Source: Marinifilum breve (GTDB lineage: Bacteria > Bacteroidota > Bacteroidia > Bacteroidales > Marinifilaceae). Taken from it: 64,000 nucleotides of DNA. This document shows, one piece after another, positions 53,373 to 61,517 of this stretch. The notes beneath the pieces are model-generated. The model saw only the letters and a list, made by a program, of their open reading frames with translations. It was not told where the DNA came from and ran no database searches. Position 1 is the first letter of the stretch. Each line of letters opens with the position of its first letter. Where the stretch lies: contig NZ_QFLI01000007.1 in the NCBI RefSeq assembly GCF_003202155.1, positions 223,549 through 287,548 on the forward strand, given 5' to 3'. A program made the position numbers and the translations under genes.

Positions 53373-53683
53373 ACTTTTAAATTTTAATCTAATACAATCT
53401 ACTTTAACAAGCTTAACGTTTTTCACCACATATCTAAATCACCTAAAACTGATCACTATTGGACAACTCCATCCATTCTAAAATTAACCATCCTCTTTAC
53501 TCTCTACAAGTAAGATGCAATTATCGAAACAATTTGATGAATTGTTGAATTGCCTGGAGTTCATTCAATTTAATCCTAACTACTATGGACGGTGACTCTT
53601 AGTAAAAAAATACCACTTGTGATCATTTCAGCTAAAGATGCCTACCCTCATTCAATAGGCAGGTCGAATCCAACAACATCAAA
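53373..53683. other. Intergenic region
   Basis: About 310 bases. It holds a 26-codon open frame on the plus strand (53515-53595) that I do not accept as a gene. No repeat or terminator is seen. Confidence 0.5.
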
Positions 53684-54793
53684 CTATTTTCTTTTTTCTA
53701 CAATAACCTCATAATCAAAGAGGCTTAAAAATCCATCTCCTCTAATGATTTCAGTGCCAAATTCCACACTTCCTACATAATCGCTCACACTGCCATCACC
53801 ATTGGTCAAATATCCTTTTTCGCGGATATAGCTCAAAAACATCTTAACATCCACAGTCTTTTTAACCTTTATAGAAGGTATTTGGTGGTTGAAATCATTT
53901 CTTTTGGCCCCTTTCTCTGTTTTCAAAACAAAAACAGTATACCTTCCATTGGCTGCACGGCCATCCCATAGGTCATAATACTCCACCTCTCCATCTCCAT
54001 CACTGTCAATCTCAATATCATTTTCTACAATACTTCCAGCAGGGAACATACTGTTTCTTCGTAGCCAGATATGGAATTCATGAATATGTCCAACATTTCC
54101 TTTGGGCTTCACATTTGAAGGTTCCACAAATTGATCGTACAGCCATACCTCAATTCCCAAATTGTAACCAGGGTCAATTTGGTTCTTTTTAGAAGAATAC
54201 TTCTCGTATTCCGCATCCATTTTTACATCCATGCGGACTTCCAATTTGGATAGATCATCCAATTTTGCCATTAACTTTTCCGGATCTGTGGAGAATGTAC
54301 TCCAAGGCCTGTGACCATAAATTATAGCTGGGTAAGAGATTACACCATATGTATTCGTCTTCCAGGAAAAGTACCACCCCATAGGGTAAACATTTTTACC
54401 TTCTTCTCCCCTTTTTGAAAAGATCCCTTGAAATCCAACATCTTCCCTTGGATATGGACCATCAAAAACACCACCGTTCCAAATGTTGTTTGATAAGCGG
54501 TATTTGCACATTTTCTTCTCCTTTTCCTTTCCTTTAGCATTTAAATATTCATGAAGAACCGTATCTCCATACATGGTAACAGCAAACTGTTCTTGTTTGT
54601 ACAAATAATCGGAACTCGACAATATAAAATTGGTTGAATTTTCAGGAGTAGAATAATCCCCATAGAAAGGCGGCAAATCTTTATTCGGATCCAACTCCTC
54701 TTCCGAAGGTAATTCTTCATCAATTGGAGACTGACTGTCACAAGCGGTAAACAGCAACGAACTAATAATAAAAAAACGATAAATAAATTTCAT
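53684..54793 (-). CDS. Lipoprotein resembling glycoside hydrolase family 12
   Basis: I start at ATG 54793 (the codon before it is TTG). The 369-residue protein has a lipoprotein signal (LLFTAC, Cys at about 18) and an acidic linker (DEELPSEEELDPNKD). The core from about 90 reads like a concanavalin-type beta-sandwich: YPMGWYFSWKTNTYGVISYP, NLGIEVWLYDQFVEP (IEVW), and YVGSVEFGTEIIRGDGFLSL near the end (EFGTE). In GH12 the nucleophile Glu stands in an E-[IM]-x-[IV]-W strand and the acid/base Glu in a V-x-x-G-x-E strand; both positions seem to be met. DSDGDGEVE may bind calcium. An endoglucanase or xyloglucanase role is a tentative inference. The kinase at 54869 lies 75 bases upstream on the same strand. 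Confidence 0.55.
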   Translation of the reverse strand: MKFIYRFFIISSLLFTACDSQSPIDEELPSEEELDPNKDLPPFYGDYSTPENSTNFILSSSDYLYKQEQFAVTMYGDTVLHEYLNAKGKEKEKKMCKYRLSNNIWNGGVFDGPYPREDVGFQGIFSKRGEEGKNVYPMGWYFSWKTNTYGVISYPAIIYGHRPWSTFSTDPEKLMAKLDDLSKLEVRMDVKMDAEYEKYSSKKNQIDPGYNLGIEVWLYDQFVEPSNVKPKGNVGHIHEFHIWLRRNSMFPAGSIVENDIEIDSDGDGEVEYYDLWDGRAANGRYTVFVLKTEKGAKRNDFNHQIPSIKVKKTVDVKMFLSYIREKGYLTNGDGSVSDYVGSVEFGTEIIRGDGFLSLFDYEVIVEKRK

Positions 54794-54868
54794 CAATTCA
54801 AATTTTAACTACAACTAAGTTTATTTCTATATAATGATCTGTCAGAAAATCACCCTTTCATATTGCAC

Positions 54869-56962
54869 CTAATTCCTTTCAACCGGTATATACGGTATGG
54901 TAAAGGTGAATGAGGAACCAACTCCTTCCGTAGACATCACCTTCAACTTCCCTCCCAAAAGCTCAACATAAGCCTTTGCTATAGACAAGCCCAAGCCATT
55001 TCCTTCGTATTTTCTATTTTTCCCGTAATCAACCTGGCGAAAACGATCAAAGACATGATGTACATCTTTTTCCGGTATACCTATCCCACTATCTTTCACC
55101 TGAAATTCAAGATATCCCTTTATGATCCTGTAACCAAACTCAACAAACCCTTCCTCCGTAAATTTGAAAGCATTATCCAACAGGTTAAGTAAAATTTGTC
55201 TCAACTTTATATTATCAACACTAACCTGGACACAATCTTTTTTTTCTGAATTCAAGAGTTGAAATTCAAGTCCACTTCCGTTTTTCTGAAAAACCAGAAA
55301 TATTTCTTTCATAAAATCTTTAAGATCGATTTCCTGTTCTTTCAACTCTATTTGCTTTGTTTCAACCATGGACATATCCAAAACATCACCTAAAACAGAC
55401 AACAGTTGACTACTGCTTGTTTTAATAATATCTACATATTTCAAACGCTCCTCTAAACCAAGATCAGGATCTTCCAATACAGTACAAAATCCTGTAATCC
55501 CATTAATTGGTGTTCGCACTTCGTGGGACAGATTCCTCAAAAATGCTGATTTAAGACGGTCTCCTTCTTCTGCTTTTTCTTTTGCCCTTATTAATTGAGA
55601 CTTAACCTTCAAACGCTCGGTAATATCTTCAGCAACCCCCAGAAACAATTCCTCCTTGTCATTAAATTTGAGTCTTGTCATCCGCCAATGAATCCAAACT
55701 TGATCACCGTTGCTCTTCTGGAATCGCACTTTCTCATCAAAACTCATATCAGAGTGCTGAAGGCTCTCCATCCATTTCCCATAAATCCTCCCTTTATCTT
55801 CGAAAAGTACATTCTGAAACCAATTTTGTTTCAAAATTTCTTCTTCAATATCCCCAATAATTCCAACAAAAGATCCATTTACATATCTATAACCACCTGA
55901 GTTATCAACTATAAAAATCCCCAACGGAACCGTATCACATATTGCTCGAAATTTTTCTTCACTCTCCCTTAAATTGGACTCAATTCTTTTCTGATCCGTA
56001 ACATCGAACATTATACTTGCAATTCCTGCTGCCTTGTTTGCTTGATCCCTAAATGTGGAATTTTTCACCAAATATGTCCTTTCACCTCTAATCAACTCAG
56101 CAGAAATAGAAGAAATTCCATCATCTTTAAGTAATTCCTGATCCATGGCTGACACTTCACGAGCCTGCTCCAACGTGAGAATATCGGTGGCTTCACGATT
56201 CACAATCTGGCTCCTTGTTTTCCCATGCATCTCACAAAAAGCATCATTACATCCAACTATCTTCCTTTCTATATTTTTAAAATGAATGGGACTAGAAATA
56301 GAATTGATCAATGCATCCAGTTTTTCTTTACTCTCTTTTAAATGCCCATAAGCCTCTTTTCGAGACATGATTTCACACCTAAGCTGCATGGCAACTAAAC
56401 CTTTACGGGAAATACTTTCGGCCAACAGAGAATAAAAAGACATAATATCCTTCACCCTTTCCTTTGAGAATCGAGGAATTCTTTCAATTGCTTCCAAATA
56501 CGACTGCTCATCATATCCATATTTCTCTGCTATTCTTTTATAAAATGAGTAGTCTATTTCCTCATCTTCATAAAAGAATTGCCCTAGCATAACACTTGCT
56601 ACATGCTGTTCCCCTACAAACACCGGAACTCCAACCTCCTGCAATCTACTCCAACATTGATATGATATTTGTTTTCCCTTATCAAGATTTTCAGCTATAT
56701 ATAAATCCGATTCAACACACATCTTACAAGAATCTGCACCTTTGCGATGAAAATTTAAACAAGCATCCTGCCAACCGATTGCTACGTAAACCTCTCCTAC
56801 GGGAGATAATATTCCAACAGGAATCTGAGTTACCTTATGGAAATACTCCATCAACTCCTGTAAAACAGGCACATCAATCAACCCTTCAATAGAATACTTT
56901 TCCTCTATTAAGTTGGATTCCAAACCAACCTCTTCTTGATTTCGCACACTCCCCCCTTTCAT
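54869..56962 (-). CDS. PocR-PAS-PAS sensor histidine kinase
   Basis: The 697-residue protein has no clear membrane segment. Residues about 25-190 form a PocR-type sensory domain: LQELMEYFHKVTQIPVGIL, GWQDACLNFHRKGADSCKMC (four Cys with the later YQCW) and PVFVGEQHVASVMLGQFF. Two PAS domains follow (SKEKLDALINSISSPIHFKN, about 212; FRAICDTVPLGIFIVDNSGG, about 338). The kinase core has FLRNLSHEVRTPINGITG (His in the HisKA box, about 475), then a HATPase domain with NLLDNAFKFTEEGFVEF, DSGIGIPEKDVHHVFDRF and GNGLGLSIAKAYVELLGGKL. It should phosphorylate a response regulator that is not encoded beside it. It precedes the GH12-like lipoprotein gene. Confidence 0.9.
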   Translation of the reverse strand: MKGGSVRNQEEVGLESNLIEEKYSIEGLIDVPVLQELMEYFHKVTQIPVGILSPVGEVYVAIGWQDACLNFHRKGADSCKMCVESDLYIAENLDKGKQISYQCWSRLQEVGVPVFVGEQHVASVMLGQFFYEDEEIDYSFYKRIAEKYGYDEQSYLEAIERIPRFSKERVKDIMSFYSLLAESISRKGLVAMQLRCEIMSRKEAYGHLKESKEKLDALINSISSPIHFKNIERKIVGCNDAFCEMHGKTRSQIVNREATDILTLEQAREVSAMDQELLKDDGISSISAELIRGERTYLVKNSTFRDQANKAAGIASIMFDVTDQKRIESNLRESEEKFRAICDTVPLGIFIVDNSGGYRYVNGSFVGIIGDIEEEILKQNWFQNVLFEDKGRIYGKWMESLQHSDMSFDEKVRFQKSNGDQVWIHWRMTRLKFNDKEELFLGVAEDITERLKVKSQLIRAKEKAEEGDRLKSAFLRNLSHEVRTPINGITGFCTVLEDPDLGLEERLKYVDIIKTSSSQLLSVLGDVLDMSMVETKQIELKEQEIDLKDFMKEIFLVFQKNGSGLEFQLLNSEKKDCVQVSVDNIKLRQILLNLLDNAFKFTEEGFVEFGYRIIKGYLEFQVKDSGIGIPEKDVHHVFDRFRQVDYGKNRKYEGNGLGLSIAKAYVELLGGKLKVMSTEGVGSSFTFTIPYIPVERN

Positions 56963-57298
56963 TTCTATTCAGATTAAATCCTTAACATATAAACCATTGA
57001 ATAAAACTATTCAATAACCTTTCCTAACAATTAATAAAACAGGCTAGCCATTTTGAATGGATTTACCCATATTATTTCTGTTAGATTGGTGCAATTATAG
57101 AGCTACAAATACAAACATTCAACCTTACAAAAATAAAGACACAGAAGCAAGTCAGCAGCCTCCCTAGAGCCATCCTCCCCCCCCTGAACGACATTTTTGA
57201 GTTCATTTCAAATCTCCTCCCACTTAAACTATCTGAGTTTAAACCAACATTTTGTCTTCTTGAGATATTGTCACTCATGACTGGCTCGAAAATAAAAT
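56963..57298. other. Intergenic region
   Basis: About 335 bases. No gene is credible. The only oddity is a run of eight C near 57177-57186. It separates the kinase gene from the end of the adhesin operon; I see no clear terminator. Confidence 0.5.
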
Positions 57299-59410
57299 CT
57301 ATTTCTCCAGGGTAATGTGGTACTCTACTCTTCGATTAGCTCGATGAACTTTCTCCGGTTGTTTTCCACAATTCTCTATTGGAACCTCCGATTTCTCTTC
57401 TCCTACACCTCGATACCAAACTGCATAATCAACTTCACTTTTATCCAAAAGATATTTCATCGCGGCTTGTGCTCGTTTTACAGAAAGTTTCAGGTTGTAG
57501 GCAGCTGATCCCCTGCAGTCTGTATGTCCTTCTAATGTCACGTTCAACTGAGGGTAAGCCCGTAAAAGCTCGAACAATTTATGTAGATTATGCTTTGCTT
57601 CACTCGTCAACTCAAATTTGTCAAACTCAAAATACAGTATTGGAAGTTGATAAGTTGAACTGCTACGCTTAGTAGCATAAACTGTTTTTCTTATCAACCT
57701 ATCCTCTGATCGAATTTGTAATGGCAATTGCCCCAAATATTTTTCTTGAAATACCGTAACTTTATAGAAATTATCATGCTTTTCCTGATACACCCAAAGC
57801 GTATCATTAGTTTTTGTTTCCTCAATCCGAATTTGATTCTCAGAAACATCTAATTGCAAAGTATCCTTTAATTCATGATCAACTGTAGATTCAGAAACAT
57901 TTATTGCTGAATAGAGAATTCGTGGGTTTTTATTTTGAACCAATAGATTCACTTCAGTATCAATCGGCTCCCCCTTCTTTCTCATGTATGTTTGAACCCC
58001 GAACTTGATTCCTGAAAGCTCAGTACCGTCATTATTCACATTGCTTCCATTTAATGATTGAAGTGGGATAAAAACACTTTTATCAACCAATTGCGGCAAA
58101 ACTTCTTTCTTTATATATTTTTGATTGTTTAAATATGCTGAATCCTGAACCTCCATAATGGGAGGAATTCTTCGAAAGGCATAAATTATATCCCGAGCCA
58201 TACTTCTATTACGATTAGACACAAAAAATCCTTCTTTTTCGTAAATTTCAACATAGGAAAAATCATCAAAAGGACTATTTATTGGCTTCCCCAAATTCAA
58301 TACTTCTTTCTCTAAATTAGTCAAGTCAAATGAAAAAACATCACTCCCTCCATATCCAGGATGACCATTACTGGAAAAGAAGAGATAATCACCAGAAACA
58401 AAAGGAAAAGATTCATTGTATTGGGTATTTACCTTCGGCCCCATATTAATAGGAATATCCCAGCCATTTTCAATTCTATCCATATAGTAAATATCGAATC
58501 CCCCAAATCCTCCTGGTTTATTCGAAACAAAATAGAGACGTTTTCCATCAGGAGTAACAAAAGGATGGGAACAACTGTACTCGGGGTGATTTACTGCCAA
58601 TTCAAATGCCTTCTGTGAAGGATCCAAAAGACTTTTACTCCAGATATAAAGATTATTTCTACCTTTCTTACTAATCCTATATTTCTTCTGGTTCTTCTTT
58701 TTGGAAAATATTCGTTTGGAAACATTTCCACTATAGTAAATCATTGAATCAGTTAAGCTAAATGTAGGCGAGTTCAGATTCCAAGGAAAATCATCAACAG
58801 CCATCCAAACTGAATCTACTCCTTTTATAGGATCACCTTCAACCAACTGAAACTGACCAGTAGAATTCTTGCGGGCATATAATACCCCATTATTTAATAC
58901 CATCAAACCATTTATGTATTCATCGGTTCGAAGCGATAAAGAATCAACTTTTACCGGATAAAAGGGATTTTCATCTTCTATGGCCCAATCACAGGATTTG
59001 ATGAAATTTTCCGGTTTAGGACGAATAGTCGAATAAATCTCTTTAGCACAGTGATAATTCTGTTTCTGTCTTAAAACATGACCATACTCCAATAATTCTT
59101 CATCCCTAAACTTGGTATTAAGATTCCGAGCCTGATCAAAATATGTCACAGCTTTTTCCGTTTGATGCATACGGGCATAACACAAAGCTATTTTTACAAG
59201 GATTCCACCTTTTTCTTCTAGCTTTGGAGTCCTTAAATAATAATTAAGTGCTTTATGATAATACTCAGACTTGAAAAGCTCATCCGCCTTTTCAATTAAT
59301 CTACTTTGAGCCCAGATATTATTTCCTAAACCAAGGTTCAAAAAAAGAAATAGAACATAGATCAATTTCTTGCTCTGAAAAACATGTCGATTTTTAACGG
59401 TTATTCTCAT
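57299..59410 (-). CDS. PorE-like OmpA-family protein of type IX secretion / surface assembly
   Basis: The 703-residue protein has a signal peptide (about 15-35, ending IWAQS). TPR-like helices follow (LIEKADELFKSEYYHKALNY, LVKIALCYARMHQTEKAVTY). Residues about 270-400 carry PD40/WD40-like blades (YSCSHPFVTPDGKRLYFVSN, NESFPFVSGDYLFFSSNGHP with GYGGSDVF). The C-terminal OmpA domain has YFEFDKFELTSEAKHNLHKL, LNVTLEGHTDCRGSAAYNLK and RRVEYHITLEK, which bind peptidoglycan. The order TPR, propeller, OmpA is that of PorE, which ties the type IX motor to the cell wall. It is the last gene of the minus-strand operon, 66 bases after the PorP/SprF gene. Confidence 0.85.
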   Translation of the reverse strand: MRITVKNRHVFQSKKLIYVLFLFLNLGLGNNIWAQSRLIEKADELFKSEYYHKALNYYLRTPKLEEKGGILVKIALCYARMHQTEKAVTYFDQARNLNTKFRDEELLEYGHVLRQKQNYHCAKEIYSTIRPKPENFIKSCDWAIEDENPFYPVKVDSLSLRTDEYINGLMVLNNGVLYARKNSTGQFQLVEGDPIKGVDSVWMAVDDFPWNLNSPTFSLTDSMIYYSGNVSKRIFSKKKNQKKYRISKKGRNNLYIWSKSLLDPSQKAFELAVNHPEYSCSHPFVTPDGKRLYFVSNKPGGFGGFDIYYMDRIENGWDIPINMGPKVNTQYNESFPFVSGDYLFFSSNGHPGYGGSDVFSFDLTNLEKEVLNLGKPINSPFDDFSYVEIYEKEGFFVSNRNRSMARDIIYAFRRIPPIMEVQDSAYLNNQKYIKKEVLPQLVDKSVFIPLQSLNGSNVNNDGTELSGIKFGVQTYMRKKGEPIDTEVNLLVQNKNPRILYSAINVSESTVDHELKDTLQLDVSENQIRIEETKTNDTLWVYQEKHDNFYKVTVFQEKYLGQLPLQIRSEDRLIRKTVYATKRSSSTYQLPILYFEFDKFELTSEAKHNLHKLFELLRAYPQLNVTLEGHTDCRGSAAYNLKLSVKRAQAAMKYLLDKSEVDYAVWYRGVGEEKSEVPIENCGKQPEKVHRANRRVEYHITLEK

Positions 59411-59476
59411 TTTATTAATTTGTTTTCATTACCCTCCTTAAACTATTTAAAGCATTTTCCACACATTCGAAAAGCT

Positions 59477-60415
59477 TTAAAACCGGGGACTTTGAATAAT
59501 GATTCGTTTTTTACGTTGAGGAATGAAACTATAGGCAAGTCCTATTTCATGACTACTAAATCGTTGCCCTCCCAATAAAGTGTGCTGGTATGCATAAGCC
59601 ATTTTCAATTGTGTATTGATTTGATAGTTCGCAAACACCAGATATTCCTTTTCTGTTCGAAAAGAAAAACCTCCTCCTATCGAATTTTTGTACACAAACT
59701 GAGTATTAATATCCCACTCTATTGGCACGCTTCTCACATACTTCACTAAAGACGAAATATTCCAGATCCATTCCCTATTAATTTTATATTGGTATCCAGC
59801 CTGCAGGTAAACATGAAGATAGTTAAGATCGAAATCAGTGCTTACAGCGGTTTTTCCATTGGAAAATTTAACCTCATTCTGCAAAAGACTGGGCATGGAA
59901 ATACCTACGTATAATTTTTTCGTAAAATAGTACATCCCCAATTGAAAATCTGGTCTTACCTTGCCCCCTAAATTATACATAAATTGAGGGTCGTTTTTCT
60001 CTCGAGTTTCAACATTATTGTAACTACTACCAAAAATGGTTGCTCCCGCGGAAAGTCCAAAATTTAAATACTGATGCTTTCTATCCAATTTTAATCGATA
60101 AGCATAAGAAATATAACTCCTAAATTTCTTATGCACACCTATACTTTCCTGTAGTGCAGTAACACCCATTGCATTTTGTCCATGAGGTAAAGTAACATTA
60201 AGTACATTTACCTTGGGTGCCCCTTTCATTCCAACCCATTGCTGGCGCACCAGCAAAAACGCGTTAACATCCTGATAACTGGTCATAGCCGCAGGATTTA
60301 GAATAGGATGATGATACATATACTGGGCTATTCCTAATTGGTTTTGAGCGTTTAATGAATGAACCATCAAAATCAATCCAAAAAAGCAAAACACCCAACG
60401 CTTCCTCTGCCTCAT
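59477..60415 (-). CDS. Type IX secretion PorP/SprF-family membrane protein
   Basis: I start at ATG 60415; a TTG at 60421 that overlaps the upstream stop is also possible. The 312-residue protein has a signal peptide (about 1-24, ending SLNAQ). GIAQYMYHHPILNPAAMTSY is the typical start of PorP/SprF proteins, and QQWVGMKGAPKVNVLNVTLP follows. The remainder is a beta-barrel (LGMYYFTKKLYVGISMPSLL, then WIWNISSLVKYVRSVPIEWD and MAYAYQHTLLGGQRFSSHEI). The protein links type IX substrates with CHU_C-type signals to the cell surface. The upstream neighbour has such a signal, which fits. Confidence 0.92.
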   Translation of the reverse strand: MRQRKRWVFCFFGLILMVHSLNAQNQLGIAQYMYHHPILNPAAMTSYQDVNAFLLVRQQWVGMKGAPKVNVLNVTLPHGQNAMGVTALQESIGVHKKFRSYISYAYRLKLDRKHQYLNFGLSAGATIFGSSYNNVETREKNDPQFMYNLGGKVRPDFQLGMYYFTKKLYVGISMPSLLQNEVKFSNGKTAVSTDFDLNYLHVYLQAGYQYKINREWIWNISSLVKYVRSVPIEWDINTQFVYKNSIGGGFSFRTEKEYLVFANYQINTQLKMAYAYQHTLLGGQRFSSHEIGLAYSFIPQRKKRIIIQSPRF

Positions 60416-60417
60416 AA

Positions 60418-61494
60418 TCAAAATGCTTTTTTTATCTCTAAGGGTCCCTGAAATTTTTTCATCCCTGTTTCAAACTTAATCGTAAGTAAATAGAAGTAAG
60501 TTCCATCATGTAGCAAGCTACCTCTACCTCCCAAAAAGTTTCCTGGTCCTTTTCCATCCCAGGTATTTTGATAGGATTCACATTCATAAACAACATCTCC
60601 CCAACGATTAAATACCACCAATTTATTTTGTGGGTATTGTTCAATGCCCGGTATTTCAAAACGATCATTAATCCCATCCCCATCGGGAGAAAATCCCTCC
60701 GGAATAAAAAAATCACTATCAGACTTACCGGGAAAAAGCGTAAACAAAGAACTACTCCTCAAAGTACTAGACACCACCACATTATTTAGCACATCATTTC
60801 TTACCAAATGCAATTGCTCCCATTTATCAATCTGAGTCCAACAGGTTAATTCTCGTTCTTCAACACCATTCCTTTCCGTATCAAAGTAATGAATCGTCAA
60901 ACGATTGGATTCCACAGGCCGTGAAAGCTGAAAATACCGAGCAATCCCCTCCTTGCCCTCAATAACAGCAGAAACATGCCCTCTTCTAATTTCCAGGTCA
61001 TTAACATTTTTCTGGAGAATCATTGAAATCCCAATATTTCCTGGATTAATACTTTCACCAGCCAAAAAATCAAAGGTTTTAACAATTTCACCTCCCAATA
61101 ATGAAGTTATTCGACTCTCCTCCCGTTCATTAATTAAATTACCTCCCAGAAAAAGTTGGTTGTCTTGCAGATCAAGTATTCCTTGTTCTAAAAAGACATC
61201 GCCATCAGCAATTACATTGGCAGTTAACCTACAGTCCGAATTCAATAAAAAATTGTTCAAGTGAACCTGAACACTCCCTCCCAAATACCCCTCATAAGAA
61301 TCAAAGAAAAGCGAGGTCTCATCGGAAGATTTAAATTCCCCATGGTTCTCTAACGAGGTATCTTTCAAATTCAAAAAAGTTCCTTTGTCGAGATACATGC
61401 CACCATCGTCAACTAACAATTGTTGTGAAAAACAATTAGTTGAAGGTAGCACCATCCAAAAAACAAATAAAACCCATACTCTATCTAGTCCCAT
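60418..61494 (-). CDS. Surface protein with CHU_C/type B sorting domain
   Basis: The 358-residue protein has a signal peptide (about 1-24, ending CFSQQ). The middle is beta-rich (FLLNSDCRLTANVIADGDVF, LGGNLINEREESRITSLLGG). The C-terminal 85 residues are the gliding-motility-associated sorting domain: FFIPEGFSPDGDGINDRFEI, then NKLVVFNRWGDVVYECESYQ and YFYLLTIKFETGMKKFQGPL. This signal is used by type IX secretion with PorP/SprF partners. It stands 23 bases after the adhesin and overlaps the region of the PorP/SprF start. It may anchor or cap the adhesin. Confidence 0.9.
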   Translation of the reverse strand: MGLDRVWVLFVFWMVLPSTNCFSQQLLVDDGGMYLDKGTFLNLKDTSLENHGEFKSSDETSLFFDSYEGYLGGSVQVHLNNFLLNSDCRLTANVIADGDVFLEQGILDLQDNQLFLGGNLINEREESRITSLLGGEIVKTFDFLAGESINPGNIGISMILQKNVNDLEIRRGHVSAVIEGKEGIARYFQLSRPVESNRLTIHYFDTERNGVEERELTCWTQIDKWEQLHLVRNDVLNNVVVSSTLRSSSLFTLFPGKSDSDFFIPEGFSPDGDGINDRFEIPGIEQYPQNKLVVFNRWGDVVYECESYQNTWDGKGPGNFLGGRGSLLHDGTYFYLLTIKFETGMKKFQGPLEIKKAF

Positions 61495-61517
61495 AAGAAA
61501 TATATTTTATAGTCCCT

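Noticed and set aside
53515-53595. 26-codon plus-strand frame starting MQLSKQFDELLN
   Set aside because: Looks peptide-like but is too short to judge and has no terminator or conserved context visible.
57177-57186. Run of eight C as a phase-variation tract
   Set aside because: It lies in non-coding DNA more than 100 bases past any gene end, with no promoter visible at it.
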